Assembly (NCBI GenBank): GCA_965539935.1
Contig: CBETVX010000029.1
Coordinates: 1 to 37,400 of the forward strand
Reading direction: 5' to 3'
DNA: 37,400 bases
Origin: CBETVX01 sp965539935
Lineage (GTDB): Bacteria > Bacillota > Clostridia > Peptostreptococcales > Caminicellaceae
The position numbers were made by a program, and so were the translations under genes. This document shows, one piece after another, positions 24,445 to 32,913 of the stretch. The notes under the pieces were generated by a model, which was not told the DNA's origin, did no database searches, and saw only the letters and a list, made by a program, of their open reading frames with translations. The stretch's first letter is position 1; every line of letters starts with the position of its first letter.

Positions 24445-26262
24445 ATGACCCGTAGAAAAGATATAATAAATATAGCAGTAATAGCCCACGTTGATGCTGG
24501 AAAATCTACATTAGTAGATGCACTTCTTAGCCAAAGTGGTGTATTTAGAGAAAATGAAAATATTGTTGATTGTGTTATGGATAGTAATGACCTTGAAAGG
24601 GAAAGGGGAATCACAATATACTCAAAAAATTGTGCCATAGAGTATAATGGAATAAAGATTAATATTGTAGATACTCCTGGCCATGCCGACTTTTCTTCTG
24701 AAGTTGAGAGGATAATAAAAACAGTAGATACAGCTATATTGCTTGTTGACTCAAGCGAAGGTCCTATGCCACAGACTAGATTTGTACTTCAAAAAGCTTT
24801 GCAAAGAGGGCTTAAGCCAATACTATTAATAAATAAAATAGATAAAAAAGACCAAAGAGCAGAAGAAGTAGTAGATATGACCTTCGATCTCTTTGCTGAT
24901 CTAGGAGCTACAGATGAGCAGTTAGATTTTCCTATCTTGTATGGAATAGCTAAGGAAGGCATTGTAAAAAGAGATATGGATGACGATAGTAAAGATCTAT
25001 CTCCCTTATTTGAATTGTTGGTTGAACATGTTGATAAATATCCTAATAGAGATGATGAGCCAGTTCAGCTTCAGATTTCTGCCCTTGCCTATGATGAATA
25101 TATAGGAAGACTTGGAATCGGTAGAATAACTAGAGGTGAATTAAGTGCAAATCAAAATGTGTCTATATGCAAGAGAAATGGTGACATTACTAAGGGCAAA
25201 ATTTCAAAACTCTTTGTAAATGAAGGCTTAAATAGGGTTGAGAAAACTAAAGCATGTAGTGGTGAAATTGTAACTATTGCTGGAATACCTGATATCTCAA
25301 TTGGTGAAACAATCTGTGATATAGATAATCCAGAACCTTTAGAAATGATAGATATAGAAGAACCAACACTATCAATGAATTTCCTTGTTAATAACTCTCC
25401 TTTTGTAGGAAAAAGTGGTAAGTATGTAACTACAAGACATATTAGGGATAGGCTTATGAGAGAGCTTGAAACCAATGTTGGATTAAGGGTTGAGGAGTTA
25501 GAAGATAGCGATGGATATAAGGTGTCCGGTAGGGGAGAGTTACATCTATCTATTTTACTGGAAAACATGAGAAGGGAAGGTTACGAACTCTCTGTTTCAA
25601 AACCAGAAGTTCTTTTCCAAAAAAACAATGGGAAGGTTCAGGAGCCCTTTGAGAAGGTTATTATTACACTTCCTGATGAATATAGTGGTACAGTTATATC
25701 TAAACTAAACTTAAGAAAAGGTATTATGCAAGCAATGTCCTCAGAAAATGGATATACTAAACTTGAATATTTAGTACCTACTAGAGGACTTTTAGGATAT
25801 AGGAGTGAATTTATAAACGATACCCGTGGAGAAGGAACTATGGTAAGGTCCTTTGACCAATATTTAGATTATTGTGGAGAAATACCTACACGTAAAAATG
25901 GAGTTCTTATTTCCCAGGAAAATGGAATTACGATGGCCTATTCATTATTTAATCTTAGCGAACGTGCAACATTATTTGTAGGACCTTCAGTAGAAGTATA
26001 TGAGGGTATGATCATTGGTATGAATAGTAGAAAGGAAGACATGGTGGTAAATCCTTGTAAAAATAAAAAGCTTACTAATACTAGAGCTTCAGGCTCAGAT
26101 GATGCTATAAAGCTACTTGCTCCAAAAACTTTCACTTTAGAAGAAGCCCTTGAGTTTATAGAGTCCGATGAACTAGTGGAAGTAACTCCCGATGCTATTC
26201 GCTTAAGGAAAAAACTATTAAATGCCAACGATAGAGTAAAGGCAAGTAAGAAGATAAAATAA
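24445..26262 (+). CDS. typA: Ribosome-binding translational GTPase TypA/BipA
   Basis: A 605-residue GTPase of the EF-G class that binds ribosomes and supports ribosome assembly and stress growth. GTP motifs are G1 AHVDAGKST (residues 13-21), the switch region RERGITI, G3 DTPGH and G4 NKID. EF-G-like domains III and V and the BipA-specific C-terminal domain follow (YRSEFINDTRGEGTM, TNTRASGSDDAI). Length and motifs match the family. SD AAGCAGG lies before ATG 24445. A small GIY-YIG gene follows after 23 bases with no terminator between. Confidence 0.95.
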   Translation: MTRRKDIINIAVIAHVDAGKSTLVDALLSQSGVFRENENIVDCVMDSNDLERERGITIYSKNCAIEYNGIKINIVDTPGHADFSSEVERIIKTVDTAILLVDSSEGPMPQTRFVLQKALQRGLKPILLINKIDKKDQRAEEVVDMTFDLFADLGATDEQLDFPILYGIAKEGIVKRDMDDDSKDLSPLFELLVEHVDKYPNRDDEPVQLQISALAYDEYIGRLGIGRITRGELSANQNVSICKRNGDITKGKISKLFVNEGLNRVEKTKACSGEIVTIAGIPDISIGETICDIDNPEPLEMIDIEEPTLSMNFLVNNSPFVGKSGKYVTTRHIRDRLMRELETNVGLRVEELEDSDGYKVSGRGELHLSILLENMRREGYELSVSKPEVLFQKNNGKVQEPFEKVIITLPDEYSGTVISKLNLRKGIMQAMSSENGYTKLEYLVPTRGLLGYRSEFINDTRGEGTMVRSFDQYLDYCGEIPTRKNGVLISQENGITMAYSLFNLSERATLFVGPSVEVYEGMIIGMNSRKEDMVVNPCKNKKLTNTRASGSDDAIKLLAPKTFTLEEALEFIESDELVEVTPDAIRLRKKLLNANDRVKASKKIK

Positions 26263-26285
26263 AGAGGTATAGCGGTGTGTTATAA

Positions 26286-26540
26286 ATGAATTACACTTAT
26301 ATTTTGAAATGCTGTGATGGAAGTCTTTATACAGGATGGACAACAAACTTAGATAGAAGAATAAATGAACATAATAAAGGTATCGGTGGAAAATATACTC
26401 GTGCTAGACTTCCAGTTCAACTTGTATATTATGAAAAGTTTGAAACGAAAAGGGAAGCCATGAAAAGAGAATATGAAATTAAACAGTTAAGTAGATCCGA
26501 AAAATTAAAATTAATAAAAACAAATAAAACCTCATTCTAA
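26286..26540 (+). CDS. Small GIY-YIG domain protein (YazA/UPF0213 type)
   Basis: An 84-residue protein that is a bare GIY-YIG nuclease domain: YTYILKCCDGSLYTGWT at residues 3-19, then the conserved arginine in DRRINEHN, and YYEKFETKREAMKREYEIKQLSR. The family (Bacillus YazA) is widespread but its function is unknown. It lies 23 bases after typA and is probably co-transcribed. The last codons form the left arm of the terminator. Confidence 0.85.
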   Translation: MNYTYILKCCDGSLYTGWTTNLDRRINEHNKGIGGKYTRARLPVQLVYYEKFETKREAMKREYEIKQLSRSEKLKLIKTNKTSF

Positions 26541-26558
26541 TGAATGGGGTTTTAAAAG
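26526..26558 (+). terminator. Intrinsic terminator overlapping the GIY-YIG stop codon
   Basis: Twelve-base arms (26526-26537 and 26542-26553) with one G-U pair enclose TAAT, which includes the stop codon. The right arm ends in TTTT. Confidence 0.8.
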
Positions 26559-26586
26559 TAAAGACAACAAATCCTTATGATGGTTT

Positions 26587-26607
26587 AAGCCTATGAACTG
26601 GTACGTT
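26587..26607 (+). repeat. Dispersed 21-base repeat, copy 1
   Basis: This segment contains ATGAACTGGTA and matches 37354-37374 at 19 of 21 positions. It lies 25 bases upstream of the ABC exporter promoter. Confidence 0.5.
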
Positions 26608-26631
26608 GAGTAAATTTATAAAAATAATGTT

Positions 26632-26660
26632 TTGATATTTCTAAATGTGGTAATTATAAT
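26632..26660 (+). promoter_or_regulatory. Predicted strong sigma-A promoter of the ABC exporter pair
   Basis: TTGATA (26632-26637), a 17-base spacer and a perfect TATAAT (26655-26660). Start is near 26667, 25 bases before the first ATG. Confidence 0.7.
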
Positions 26661-26691
26661 AGGTAATGATTTTTTTTAAGGAGCGGAAGAA

Positions 26692-28440
26692 ATGATATTT
26701 GGAAAATCCATAAACAAGTATTATAAAAAGTTTTTTTGGAAATTTATAATAGGGATTTTAGCACTGGCAATTGTAGATTATCTTCAAATAAGGGTTCCTT
26801 TAGTAATAGGGACAATTACAGATAAAATAGTTGAAGGGAATATGGATGATGCTTATTTATTAAATCAAAGTCTATATCTTGCAATTATAGGATTATCAAT
26901 AGCAATAGGAAGATTTATCTGGAGAAATCTAATATTTGGAACCTCAAGGGATATTGAGTACTACTTGAGAAATGATTTATTTGCTCACCTTGAAAGATTA
27001 TCTACAAAATACTTTAATCAACATAAGACAGGGGACTTAATGGCCCATGCTACAAATGACATAAATGCCGTTAGAATGGCTATAGGACCAGGTCTATTGA
27101 TGGCAGTAGATGCTTTAGTCTTAATAACTCTAGTAATCTATAATATGATATATACTGTAAATTTAAAACTTACTTTAATAGCGATTATACCCTTCCCATT
27201 AATTATTCTTCAAGGTTTTATTATAAGCAAATTTATGAGAAAGAGATTTACAGACAAACAAGAAGCCTTTGCAAAGCTTACTGATATGGTTCAGGAAAGC
27301 TTTTCAGGCATAGCAGTTATCAAAGCCTTTGTTCAAGAATCTAATGAAATAAAAGTCTTTGCTAATGCTAATAAAAATAATTTTGATAAAAATATTAGGC
27401 TTGCTAAACTTCACAGTGCTGTTGATCCATTGATTAGGATAGTAGTAGGCTTAAGCTTAGTTCTTACATTAGTATATGGTGGAAGACTTACAATGTTAGG
27501 AGAAATTTCCCTTGGAGAGTTAGTAGCATTTATTAACCTGCTGACACTACTAGTTTGGCCAATGATAGCCGTAGGAATGATACTAAATGTTATTGCTCAA
27601 GGTAAGGCTTCCTTAGAAAGAATAGAAAAGATTCTTGACGAGAAGCCCGAAATATCAGATAATGAAAAAACTTTAAATATACAAAATATTAAGGGCAATA
27701 TAAAGATTGATGACTTGTCATTCAAATATTCAGATACAGATGAATATTCCCTTAAAAATATTAAACTAACTATAAATCAAGGAGAAACCTTAGGGATAAT
27801 CGGAAGAACGGGAGCGGGTAAGACAACTTTAGTAAATTTATTATTGCATTTATATAATGTTCCCCATAATAAAATTTTAATAGATAATATAGATATTATG
27901 AAAATACCATTGAAGGTTCTTAGGGATAACATAGGATATGTTCCCCAGGATAATTTTCTATTTTCAGATACTATTGCGAGGAATATTTCCTTTGGTATAG
28001 ATAATGTTAATAGGGAGGAAATAATTGAAAATGCTAAATTAGCTAATGTCCATGAAAATATAATGGAGTTTAAGGAAGGCTATGAAACAATAATAGGTGA
28101 AAGAGGAGTTACCCTATCGGGAGGGCAGAAACAAAGGATCTCAATAGCTAGGGCCTTAATAAAAGATCCAGCTATACTTATTTTAGATGATGCATTATCA
28201 GCAGTAGATGTTGATACTGAAGAGAAAATACTTGCAGAATTAAAGGAAAAGCGGAAGAATAAGACTACCATAATTATTGCCCATAGGATTTCAACCATAA
28301 AGCATGCCGATAAAATAATATTTATAGATGATGGAGAAATAATAGAAGAAGGTAGACATGAAGAGCTTATTGCATTTAATGGAGAATATAATAAAATGTA
28401 TAAAAAACAACAACTTGCAGCAATGATGGAAAAAGAGTAA
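26692..28440 (+). CDS. ABC exporter half-transporter, degenerate-site subunit (BmrC/YheI-like)
   Basis: A 582-residue fusion of a six-helix membrane domain (residues 1-310) and an ATPase domain. Walker A is GRTGAGKT (371-378), the signature is the normal LSGGQ and the H-loop AHRIST is intact. Walker B reads LILDDALS, so the catalytic glutamate is replaced by Asp500. In heterodimeric type IV exporters (BmrCD, TM287/288, TmrAB) this change marks the subunit carrying the degenerate site. The partner gene follows after 15 bases. Likely substrates are drugs or lipids; none can be named from sequence. Confidence 0.88.
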   Translation: MIFGKSINKYYKKFFWKFIIGILALAIVDYLQIRVPLVIGTITDKIVEGNMDDAYLLNQSLYLAIIGLSIAIGRFIWRNLIFGTSRDIEYYLRNDLFAHLERLSTKYFNQHKTGDLMAHATNDINAVRMAIGPGLLMAVDALVLITLVIYNMIYTVNLKLTLIAIIPFPLIILQGFIISKFMRKRFTDKQEAFAKLTDMVQESFSGIAVIKAFVQESNEIKVFANANKNNFDKNIRLAKLHSAVDPLIRIVVGLSLVLTLVYGGRLTMLGEISLGELVAFINLLTLLVWPMIAVGMILNVIAQGKASLERIEKILDEKPEISDNEKTLNIQNIKGNIKIDDLSFKYSDTDEYSLKNIKLTINQGETLGIIGRTGAGKTTLVNLLLHLYNVPHNKILIDNIDIMKIPLKVLRDNIGYVPQDNFLFSDTIARNISFGIDNVNREEIIENAKLANVHENIMEFKEGYETIIGERGVTLSGGQKQRISIARALIKDPAILILDDALSAVDVDTEEKILAELKEKRKNKTTIIIAHRISTIKHADKIIFIDDGEIIEEGRHEELIAFNGEYNKMYKKQQLAAMMEKE

Positions 28441-28455
28441 GGGGCGTTATAAATA

Positions 28456-30531
28456 ATGAATGTTATGGATGATATATTTATAGAGGATAAAAAAAGGGGA
28501 AGAGATTTATATCTATTTAGAAGACTAATGACATATGCAAGACCCTACTGGTTACATATAGTATTATCTTTTCTATTATTAGGTATAGTTGTAGGAGTAG
28601 AGTTATTGCAGCCAGTATTAGTAGCAAAGGGAATAGATAGTATCATTACAAGATATGATGTACCCTATTCCATAGTAGATGATAGGGATGTATCAATACT
28701 GGAGAACAAAATACTATTAGATGATACAGTATTAGTGAAGGATCCCAATAATAAATTTTCAAGTAATTTAAAGGCTAGGATTATATTATCAAATAATGAA
28801 TATTACTTTATCCAAGGTCTTACAAATAGTGAACTGGAAATTTTAGATACATTAGAAAAAAAAGGAATTGACGTTATAAATAATGAATATGTCGACATAA
28901 ATGGAAAAAATTTCTTAGTAAAAAGACTAAATATCGAAGAAATAAAAGAGTTAAGGGGAGAAGATTATGAAGGCCTTATAAAATTCGCCTTATTATTTGC
29001 AGCAGTTATTATATTTGGTAGTGTAGTTCAATATTTGCAGGCCCTATTACTTCAATACACAGGTCAGAAAATAATCTATAAAATAAGGATGGATATTTTT
29101 TCCCATATAGAAACAATGGAGATAGAATTTTTCAATGATAGACCTATAGGAAAGCTTGTAACTCGGGTTACAAATGATACTGAGTCCCTTAATGAAATGT
29201 ATACCAGTGTAATTATTAATTCTGTTAAAAATATTTTCTTGTTAATTGGCATTGTTATTGCCATGTGTAGTTTCAATCTTAGACTTTCTTTACTTACCTA
29301 TTCGGTCATTCCATTTTTATTAATAGCAACTATTGTTTTTAGAAAATATTCTAAGACCATATATAGAAAGGTACGAGAAAATCTATCGAAGGTAAATGCT
29401 TTTTTATCTGAGCATATTTCTGGTATGAATATTATACAAATATTTGCTAGGGAAGAAGCCAAGTATAATGAGTTTGTAGATACTAACTTAGAACTTAATA
29501 AATCCCATAAACAAGAGATAATTGCCTTTAGTATATTTGGTCCGGTAATATATTTACTTAGAATCTTAGCAACTGCCATAATTATATATTTTGGTGGCAA
29601 ATATGTATTACAGGATATAATAACTATAGGTACTTTGGTGGCCTTTACTCAATATATATCTAGATTTTTTAATCCAGTTCAACAGCTAGCAGAACAGTTT
29701 AATGTATTTCAATCGGCCATGGCTTCTGCGGAAAGGGTATTTGATCTATTAGATAGAAAACAAAAATTAATAGATTCAGATAAAGCCATGGATTTAGAAA
29801 AGATAGAAGGAAATATAGAATTTAAAAATGTTTGGTTTGCATATAAAGAAGGGGAATGGATATTAAAGGATGTATCCTTTAAGGTGAAGGCTGGAGAAAC
29901 TGCAGCCTTTGTAGGAGCTACAGGGGCAGGAAAGACTACTATTCTTAAACTAATAGGAAAATATTATGATATACAAAAAGGTGAAATTTTAGTTGATGGA
30001 ATAAATATAAGAGATATAAAAACTGAAAGTTTAAGAAAAAACATTGGGCAAATGCTTCAAGATGTATTTATTTTTACAGGAGATATAGAAAGTAATATAA
30101 AGTTAAGGGACGGAAATATTACTACTGAAGAAATGATAGAATCTGCAAAATATGTAAATGCCCATAAATTCATTGAAAAATTACCTAATAAATATAATGA
30201 AGAGGTTTATGAAAGGGGAGCTACACTGTCTACTGGGCAAAGACAGCTACTATCCTTTGCTAGAACCTTGGTGAGAAAACCGTCAATTCTAATACTTGAT
30301 GAAGCCACTGCAAACATAGATACTGAAACAGAAAAGCTTATACAGGATGCACTATATAAGATAATGAAGGGTCGTACAACCCTTGCTGTTGCCCATAGAC
30401 TGTCTACCGTTCAACATGCTGATAAAATAATAGTATTACACAAGGGAAGGGTTAGAGAAATCGGTACTCATCAAGAATTATTAAAGAAAAAGGGATTATA
30501 TTATAATTTGGTTCAGTTACAATATCAATAA
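28456..30531 (+). CDS. ABC exporter half-transporter, catalytic partner (BmrD/YheH-like)
   Basis: A 691-residue membrane-ATPase fusion, longer than its partner because of an insert of about 110 residues (roughly 55-165) between the first two membrane helices. The insert is hydrophilic and presumably extracytoplasmic, as in BmrD. Walker A is GATGAGKT, and Walker B LILDEATA keeps the catalytic Glu616. The signature is deviant, LSTGQ (591-595). Paired with the Asp500 subunit this gives one degenerate and one competent ATP site. The start is ATG 28456 behind GGGG; ATG 28465 is a possible alternative. A strong terminator lies 80 bases after the stop. Confidence 0.88.
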   Translation: MNVMDDIFIEDKKRGRDLYLFRRLMTYARPYWLHIVLSFLLLGIVVGVELLQPVLVAKGIDSIITRYDVPYSIVDDRDVSILENKILLDDTVLVKDPNNKFSSNLKARIILSNNEYYFIQGLTNSELEILDTLEKKGIDVINNEYVDINGKNFLVKRLNIEEIKELRGEDYEGLIKFALLFAAVIIFGSVVQYLQALLLQYTGQKIIYKIRMDIFSHIETMEIEFFNDRPIGKLVTRVTNDTESLNEMYTSVIINSVKNIFLLIGIVIAMCSFNLRLSLLTYSVIPFLLIATIVFRKYSKTIYRKVRENLSKVNAFLSEHISGMNIIQIFAREEAKYNEFVDTNLELNKSHKQEIIAFSIFGPVIYLLRILATAIIIYFGGKYVLQDIITIGTLVAFTQYISRFFNPVQQLAEQFNVFQSAMASAERVFDLLDRKQKLIDSDKAMDLEKIEGNIEFKNVWFAYKEGEWILKDVSFKVKAGETAAFVGATGAGKTTILKLIGKYYDIQKGEILVDGINIRDIKTESLRKNIGQMLQDVFIFTGDIESNIKLRDGNITTEEMIESAKYVNAHKFIEKLPNKYNEEVYERGATLSTGQRQLLSFARTLVRKPSILILDEATANIDTETEKLIQDALYKIMKGRTTLAVAHRLSTVQHADKIIVLHKGRVREIGTHQELLKKKGLYYNLVQLQYQ

Positions 30532-30610
30532 AACTAATATTAAAAAATGTACTTAATAATTATTTAATAGTAACCGACATAAATAATAGACACTTTATTT
30601 CTAGTGATTT

Positions 30611-30638
30611 GGTGGAGCCATGCTCTACCTTTTTTTTT
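30611..30638 (+). terminator. Intrinsic terminator of the ABC exporter operon
   Basis: GGTGGAGC (30611-30618) pairs with GCTCTACC (30622-30629) with one wobble and a CAT loop, followed by a run of nine Ts. Confidence 0.92.
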
Positions 30639-30683
30639 ATGTATTTCAAAACTTAAAATATTATTTATATATTAAAAAAACTA

Positions 30684-30712
30684 TTGATTTTATATTAATA
30701 GCAATGTATATT
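30684..30712 (+). promoter_or_regulatory. Predicted promoter of the small charged protein gene
   Basis: TTGATT (30684-30689), a 17-base spacer and TATATT (30707-30712). Start is near 30719. Confidence 0.5.
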
Positions 30713-30730
30713 TTAATTTAGAATATTATT

Positions 30731-30754
30731 TACTATCATTTATACTATCATTTA
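30731..30754 (+). repeat. Perfect 12-bp tandem repeat in a leader
   Basis: TACTATCATTTA occurs twice, back to back, between the predicted transcription start and the SD of the small charged protein gene. It could be a repressor or mRNA-binding site, or a slippage product. Confidence 0.6.
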
Positions 30755-30772
30755 GTTTGTGGAGGAATAAGA

Positions 30773-30982
30773 ATGTCTAAGAAATTTTTAGTAGAAGAAA
30801 TGGATAAGGAAACAAGAATTAGAAAACAGGAAATGAAAAGAAAATCTAAAAAGAAGGAAAAGTTTAAAGAAGACATATTTGAAAGAAAGGCAAAAAGTAA
30901 AAAGCGTAATAAAATAAATTTTATAAGGGTAAGTGAGTTATATGATGAATTTGAATACTATGATGATGAATCTGAATACTAA
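30773..30982 (+). CDS. Small highly charged hypothetical protein
   Basis: A 69-residue protein that I do not recognise. Residues 1-47 are dominated by Lys, Arg and Glu and should form a charged helix (KETRIRKQEMKRKSKKKEKF); the last 20 residues are acidic and Tyr-rich (ELYDEFEYYDDESEY). It has no membrane segment and no cysteine. GGAGGA lies before ATG 30773, and it has a promoter with a 17-base spacer and its own terminator, so I take it as a real gene. A bipolar basic/acidic layout suggests binding to nucleic acid or ribosomes, but that is a guess. Confidence 0.7.
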   Translation: MSKKFLVEEMDKETRIRKQEMKRKSKKKEKFKEDIFERKAKSKKRNKINFIRVSELYDEFEYYDDESEY

Positions 30983-31001
30983 TACTTTATAGAATGTAGA
31001 G

Positions 31002-31042
31002 ACATCTAACCTTTTAAATAATAATGGGTTGGATGTTTTTTT
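31002..31042 (+). terminator. Intrinsic terminator of the small charged protein gene
   Basis: ACATCTAACC (31002-31011) pairs with GGTTGGATGT (31027-31036) with one wobble, followed by further Ts. Confidence 0.85.
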
Positions 31043-31068
31043 AGTTTGCAAAAATATAATAAAGAGTC

Positions 31069-31097
31069 TTTACAAACAAATAAAAACATACTATAAT
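31069..31097 (+). promoter_or_regulatory. Predicted strong sigma-A promoter of fruR-fruK
   Basis: TTTACA (31069-31074), a 17-base spacer and a perfect TATAAT (31092-31097). The start is near 31104, within the tandem repeats. Confidence 0.75.
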
Positions 31098-31100
31098 ATA

Positions 31101-31140
31101 AACATAAACAATCATAAACAAACATAAACAAGCACAAATA
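31101..31140. promoter_or_regulatory. Putative FruR operator: four 10-bp tandem repeats
   Basis: Four consecutive 10-mers, at 31101, 31111, 31121 and 31131, share the frame NNCATAAACA: the first three have an exact CATAAACA core and the fourth has CACAAATA. They begin four bases after the -10 box, the same placement as the IolR repeats in this window. Autoregulation by the adjacent DeoR-family FruR is the natural inference. Confidence 0.7.
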
Positions 31141-31189
31141 AAATAAAACCAAACAGTTTTTTATAAAAAACCACCAGAGGATGATAATA

Positions 31190-31948
31190 TTGTTTGCTGA
31201 AGAAAGAAAAACGAAAATAATCGAAAAACTTCAAACAGAAGAAAGCGTAAAAGTGGCTGACCTATCTTTAGAATTTAATGTTTCTGAAGCTACTATTAGA
31301 AGAGATCTTCAAGAATTAGAAGATAAAGGATTACTGTACAGGACCCATGGAGGTGCAGTTCTTACTGAACACACAAAATTTGAACCAACCTTTACTGAAA
31401 AAGAGGAAAAGAATTTAGAAGAAAAAGAAAGAATAGGAAAATTAGCAGCAAGTATGATTGAAGACGGAGACTCAATAATTTTAGATTCAGGTACTACTAC
31501 ATTATATATTGCAAAAAATATTACTGCAAAAAATGTAACGGTTGTTACAAACTCATTAAGTATAATGTATGAACTTGGAAATAGACAGGATGTAGAAGTA
31601 ATAGGACTGGGTGGTAGCCTAAGATGGGAAACCCAGGCAATGGTAGGTCCTCTAACTGAAGATTCATTGAGAAATATTTGGGTGGATAAGGTTTTCTTGG
31701 GAGCAAATGGTGTTTCCTTAGAACAAGGAATAACTACTCCTACTTTAGTAGAAGCTCAGATTAAAAAGATCATGGCTAATGTAGGAAGTAAAGTAATTCT
31801 GACCACTGATAGCACTAAGTTTGAAAAGGTCACTTTTTCTAAAATACTTGACTTAGAAGATATAGACATGATTATTACTGATAAAAATCTATCGGAGGAA
31901 ATATTAAATAGTTATCAAAGGGCTGGAGTTAAAATAATGGTTGGATAA
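31190..31948 (+). CDS. fruR: DeoR-family regulator of fructose metabolism
   Basis: A 252-residue DeoR-type repressor. The N-terminal winged helix contains FNVSEATIRRDLQELEDKG followed by YRTHGGAV. The C-terminal sensor shows IEDGDSIILDSGTTTLYIA, TNSLSIMYEL and TTDSTKFEKVTF, the expected sugar-phosphate pocket pieces. The start is TTG 31190: AGAGG at 31176-31180 is correctly spaced for it, while ATG 31181 touches the SD. The resulting N-terminus MFAEERKTKI is the usual FruR-like opening. fruK follows after 18 bases. It probably responds to fructose 1-phosphate. Confidence 0.82.
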   Translation: MFAEERKTKIIEKLQTEESVKVADLSLEFNVSEATIRRDLQELEDKGLLYRTHGGAVLTEHTKFEPTFTEKEEKNLEEKERIGKLAASMIEDGDSIILDSGTTTLYIAKNITAKNVTVVTNSLSIMYELGNRQDVEVIGLGGSLRWETQAMVGPLTEDSLRNIWVDKVFLGANGVSLEQGITTPTLVEAQIKKIMANVGSKVILTTDSTKFEKVTFSKILDLEDIDMIITDKNLSEEILNSYQRAGVKIMVG

Positions 31949-31966
31949 ATAGATTGAGGTGACAAA

Positions 31967-32896
31967 ATGATATTAACAGTAACGCTAAATCCTGCAATAG
32001 ATAAAACTATAATAATAAATAATTTTCAAGAAGGTTCAGTGAATAGAGTATTAGATACAAGAGTAGATGCAGGTGGCAAAGGAATCAATGTATCAAAGGT
32101 CATTAAAAAACTAAATGGAAAGACAAAAGTATTAGGATTTATTGCAGGAAAATCTGGTGAATCTATAATTGAATATCTTAATAAGTGCAATATAGATCAT
32201 GATTTAGTTAAGACAAAGGGAGAAACTAGAACAAATATTAAAATAGTTGACAAAGGAAAGGGAATAGTAACGGATATTAATGAAAAGGGACAAGAAATTA
32301 CAGAGTTAGAGCTCGAAAAATTAATAGAAAAAATAAAAGAAAACACAAAGCGTGGAGACATATTAGTTTTGGCTGGAAGTATTCCAAAGGGCATTAATAA
32401 GAGTATATATAAAGAATTAGTTTCTATAGGAAACTCTTTAGGAGCAAGAACTTTTTTAGATGCTGATGATGAACTGTTAATAGAAGGAATTAAGGGAAAG
32501 CCCTATTTAATAAAGCCAAATATCCATGAACTAGAGAAGGCCTACAAAACTAAATTCAAAAGTCACAAGGATATTGTTGAAGTATCTAAGGATATTATTA
32601 AGTCTGGAGTTGAAAATGTATTTATCTCCTTGGGAGCTGAAGGTTCATTATTTGTAAACTCCCACTCTCAAATATATATAGAGGCTTTAAAAGTAGATGT
32701 AAAAAATACAGTAGGTGCAGGTGATTCCTTAGTAGGAAGTATTGCATATGCAATTGAAAAAGGATATAGCATTGAAAGGGCATTGAGATTATCTACTGCT
32801 ATGGCTGCCTTTAGTGTTATGAATGAAGGCACTGGTCCAGATGATATTAGTAAACTAGATGTTTTAGAAAAAAGTGTAAAAATAAAATATTTATAA
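31967..32896 (+). CDS. fruK: 1-phosphofructokinase
   Basis: A 309-residue PfkB-family kinase that converts fructose 1-phosphate to fructose 1,6-bisphosphate. It starts MILTVTLNPAIDKT, with DAGGKGINVSKVIKKL near residues 35-50 and the active-site GAGDS near 249-253, as in FruK and LacC. Linkage to a FruR-type repressor favours FruK over tagatose-6-phosphate kinase. Unusually, no PTS fructose transporter gene follows; the next gene is a convergent MFS protein, although a GGGGG SD-like sequence lies directly after the stop. SD GAGGTG precedes the ATG. Confidence 0.85.
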   Translation: MILTVTLNPAIDKTIIINNFQEGSVNRVLDTRVDAGGKGINVSKVIKKLNGKTKVLGFIAGKSGESIIEYLNKCNIDHDLVKTKGETRTNIKIVDKGKGIVTDINEKGQEITELELEKLIEKIKENTKRGDILVLAGSIPKGINKSIYKELVSIGNSLGARTFLDADDELLIEGIKGKPYLIKPNIHELEKAYKTKFKSHKDIVEVSKDIIKSGVENVFISLGAEGSLFVNSHSQIYIEALKVDVKNTVGAGDSLVGSIAYAIEKGYSIERALRLSTAMAAFSVMNEGTGPDDISKLDVLEKSVKIKYL

Positions 32897-32913
32897 TAGG
32901 GGGTTTTTAAAAT

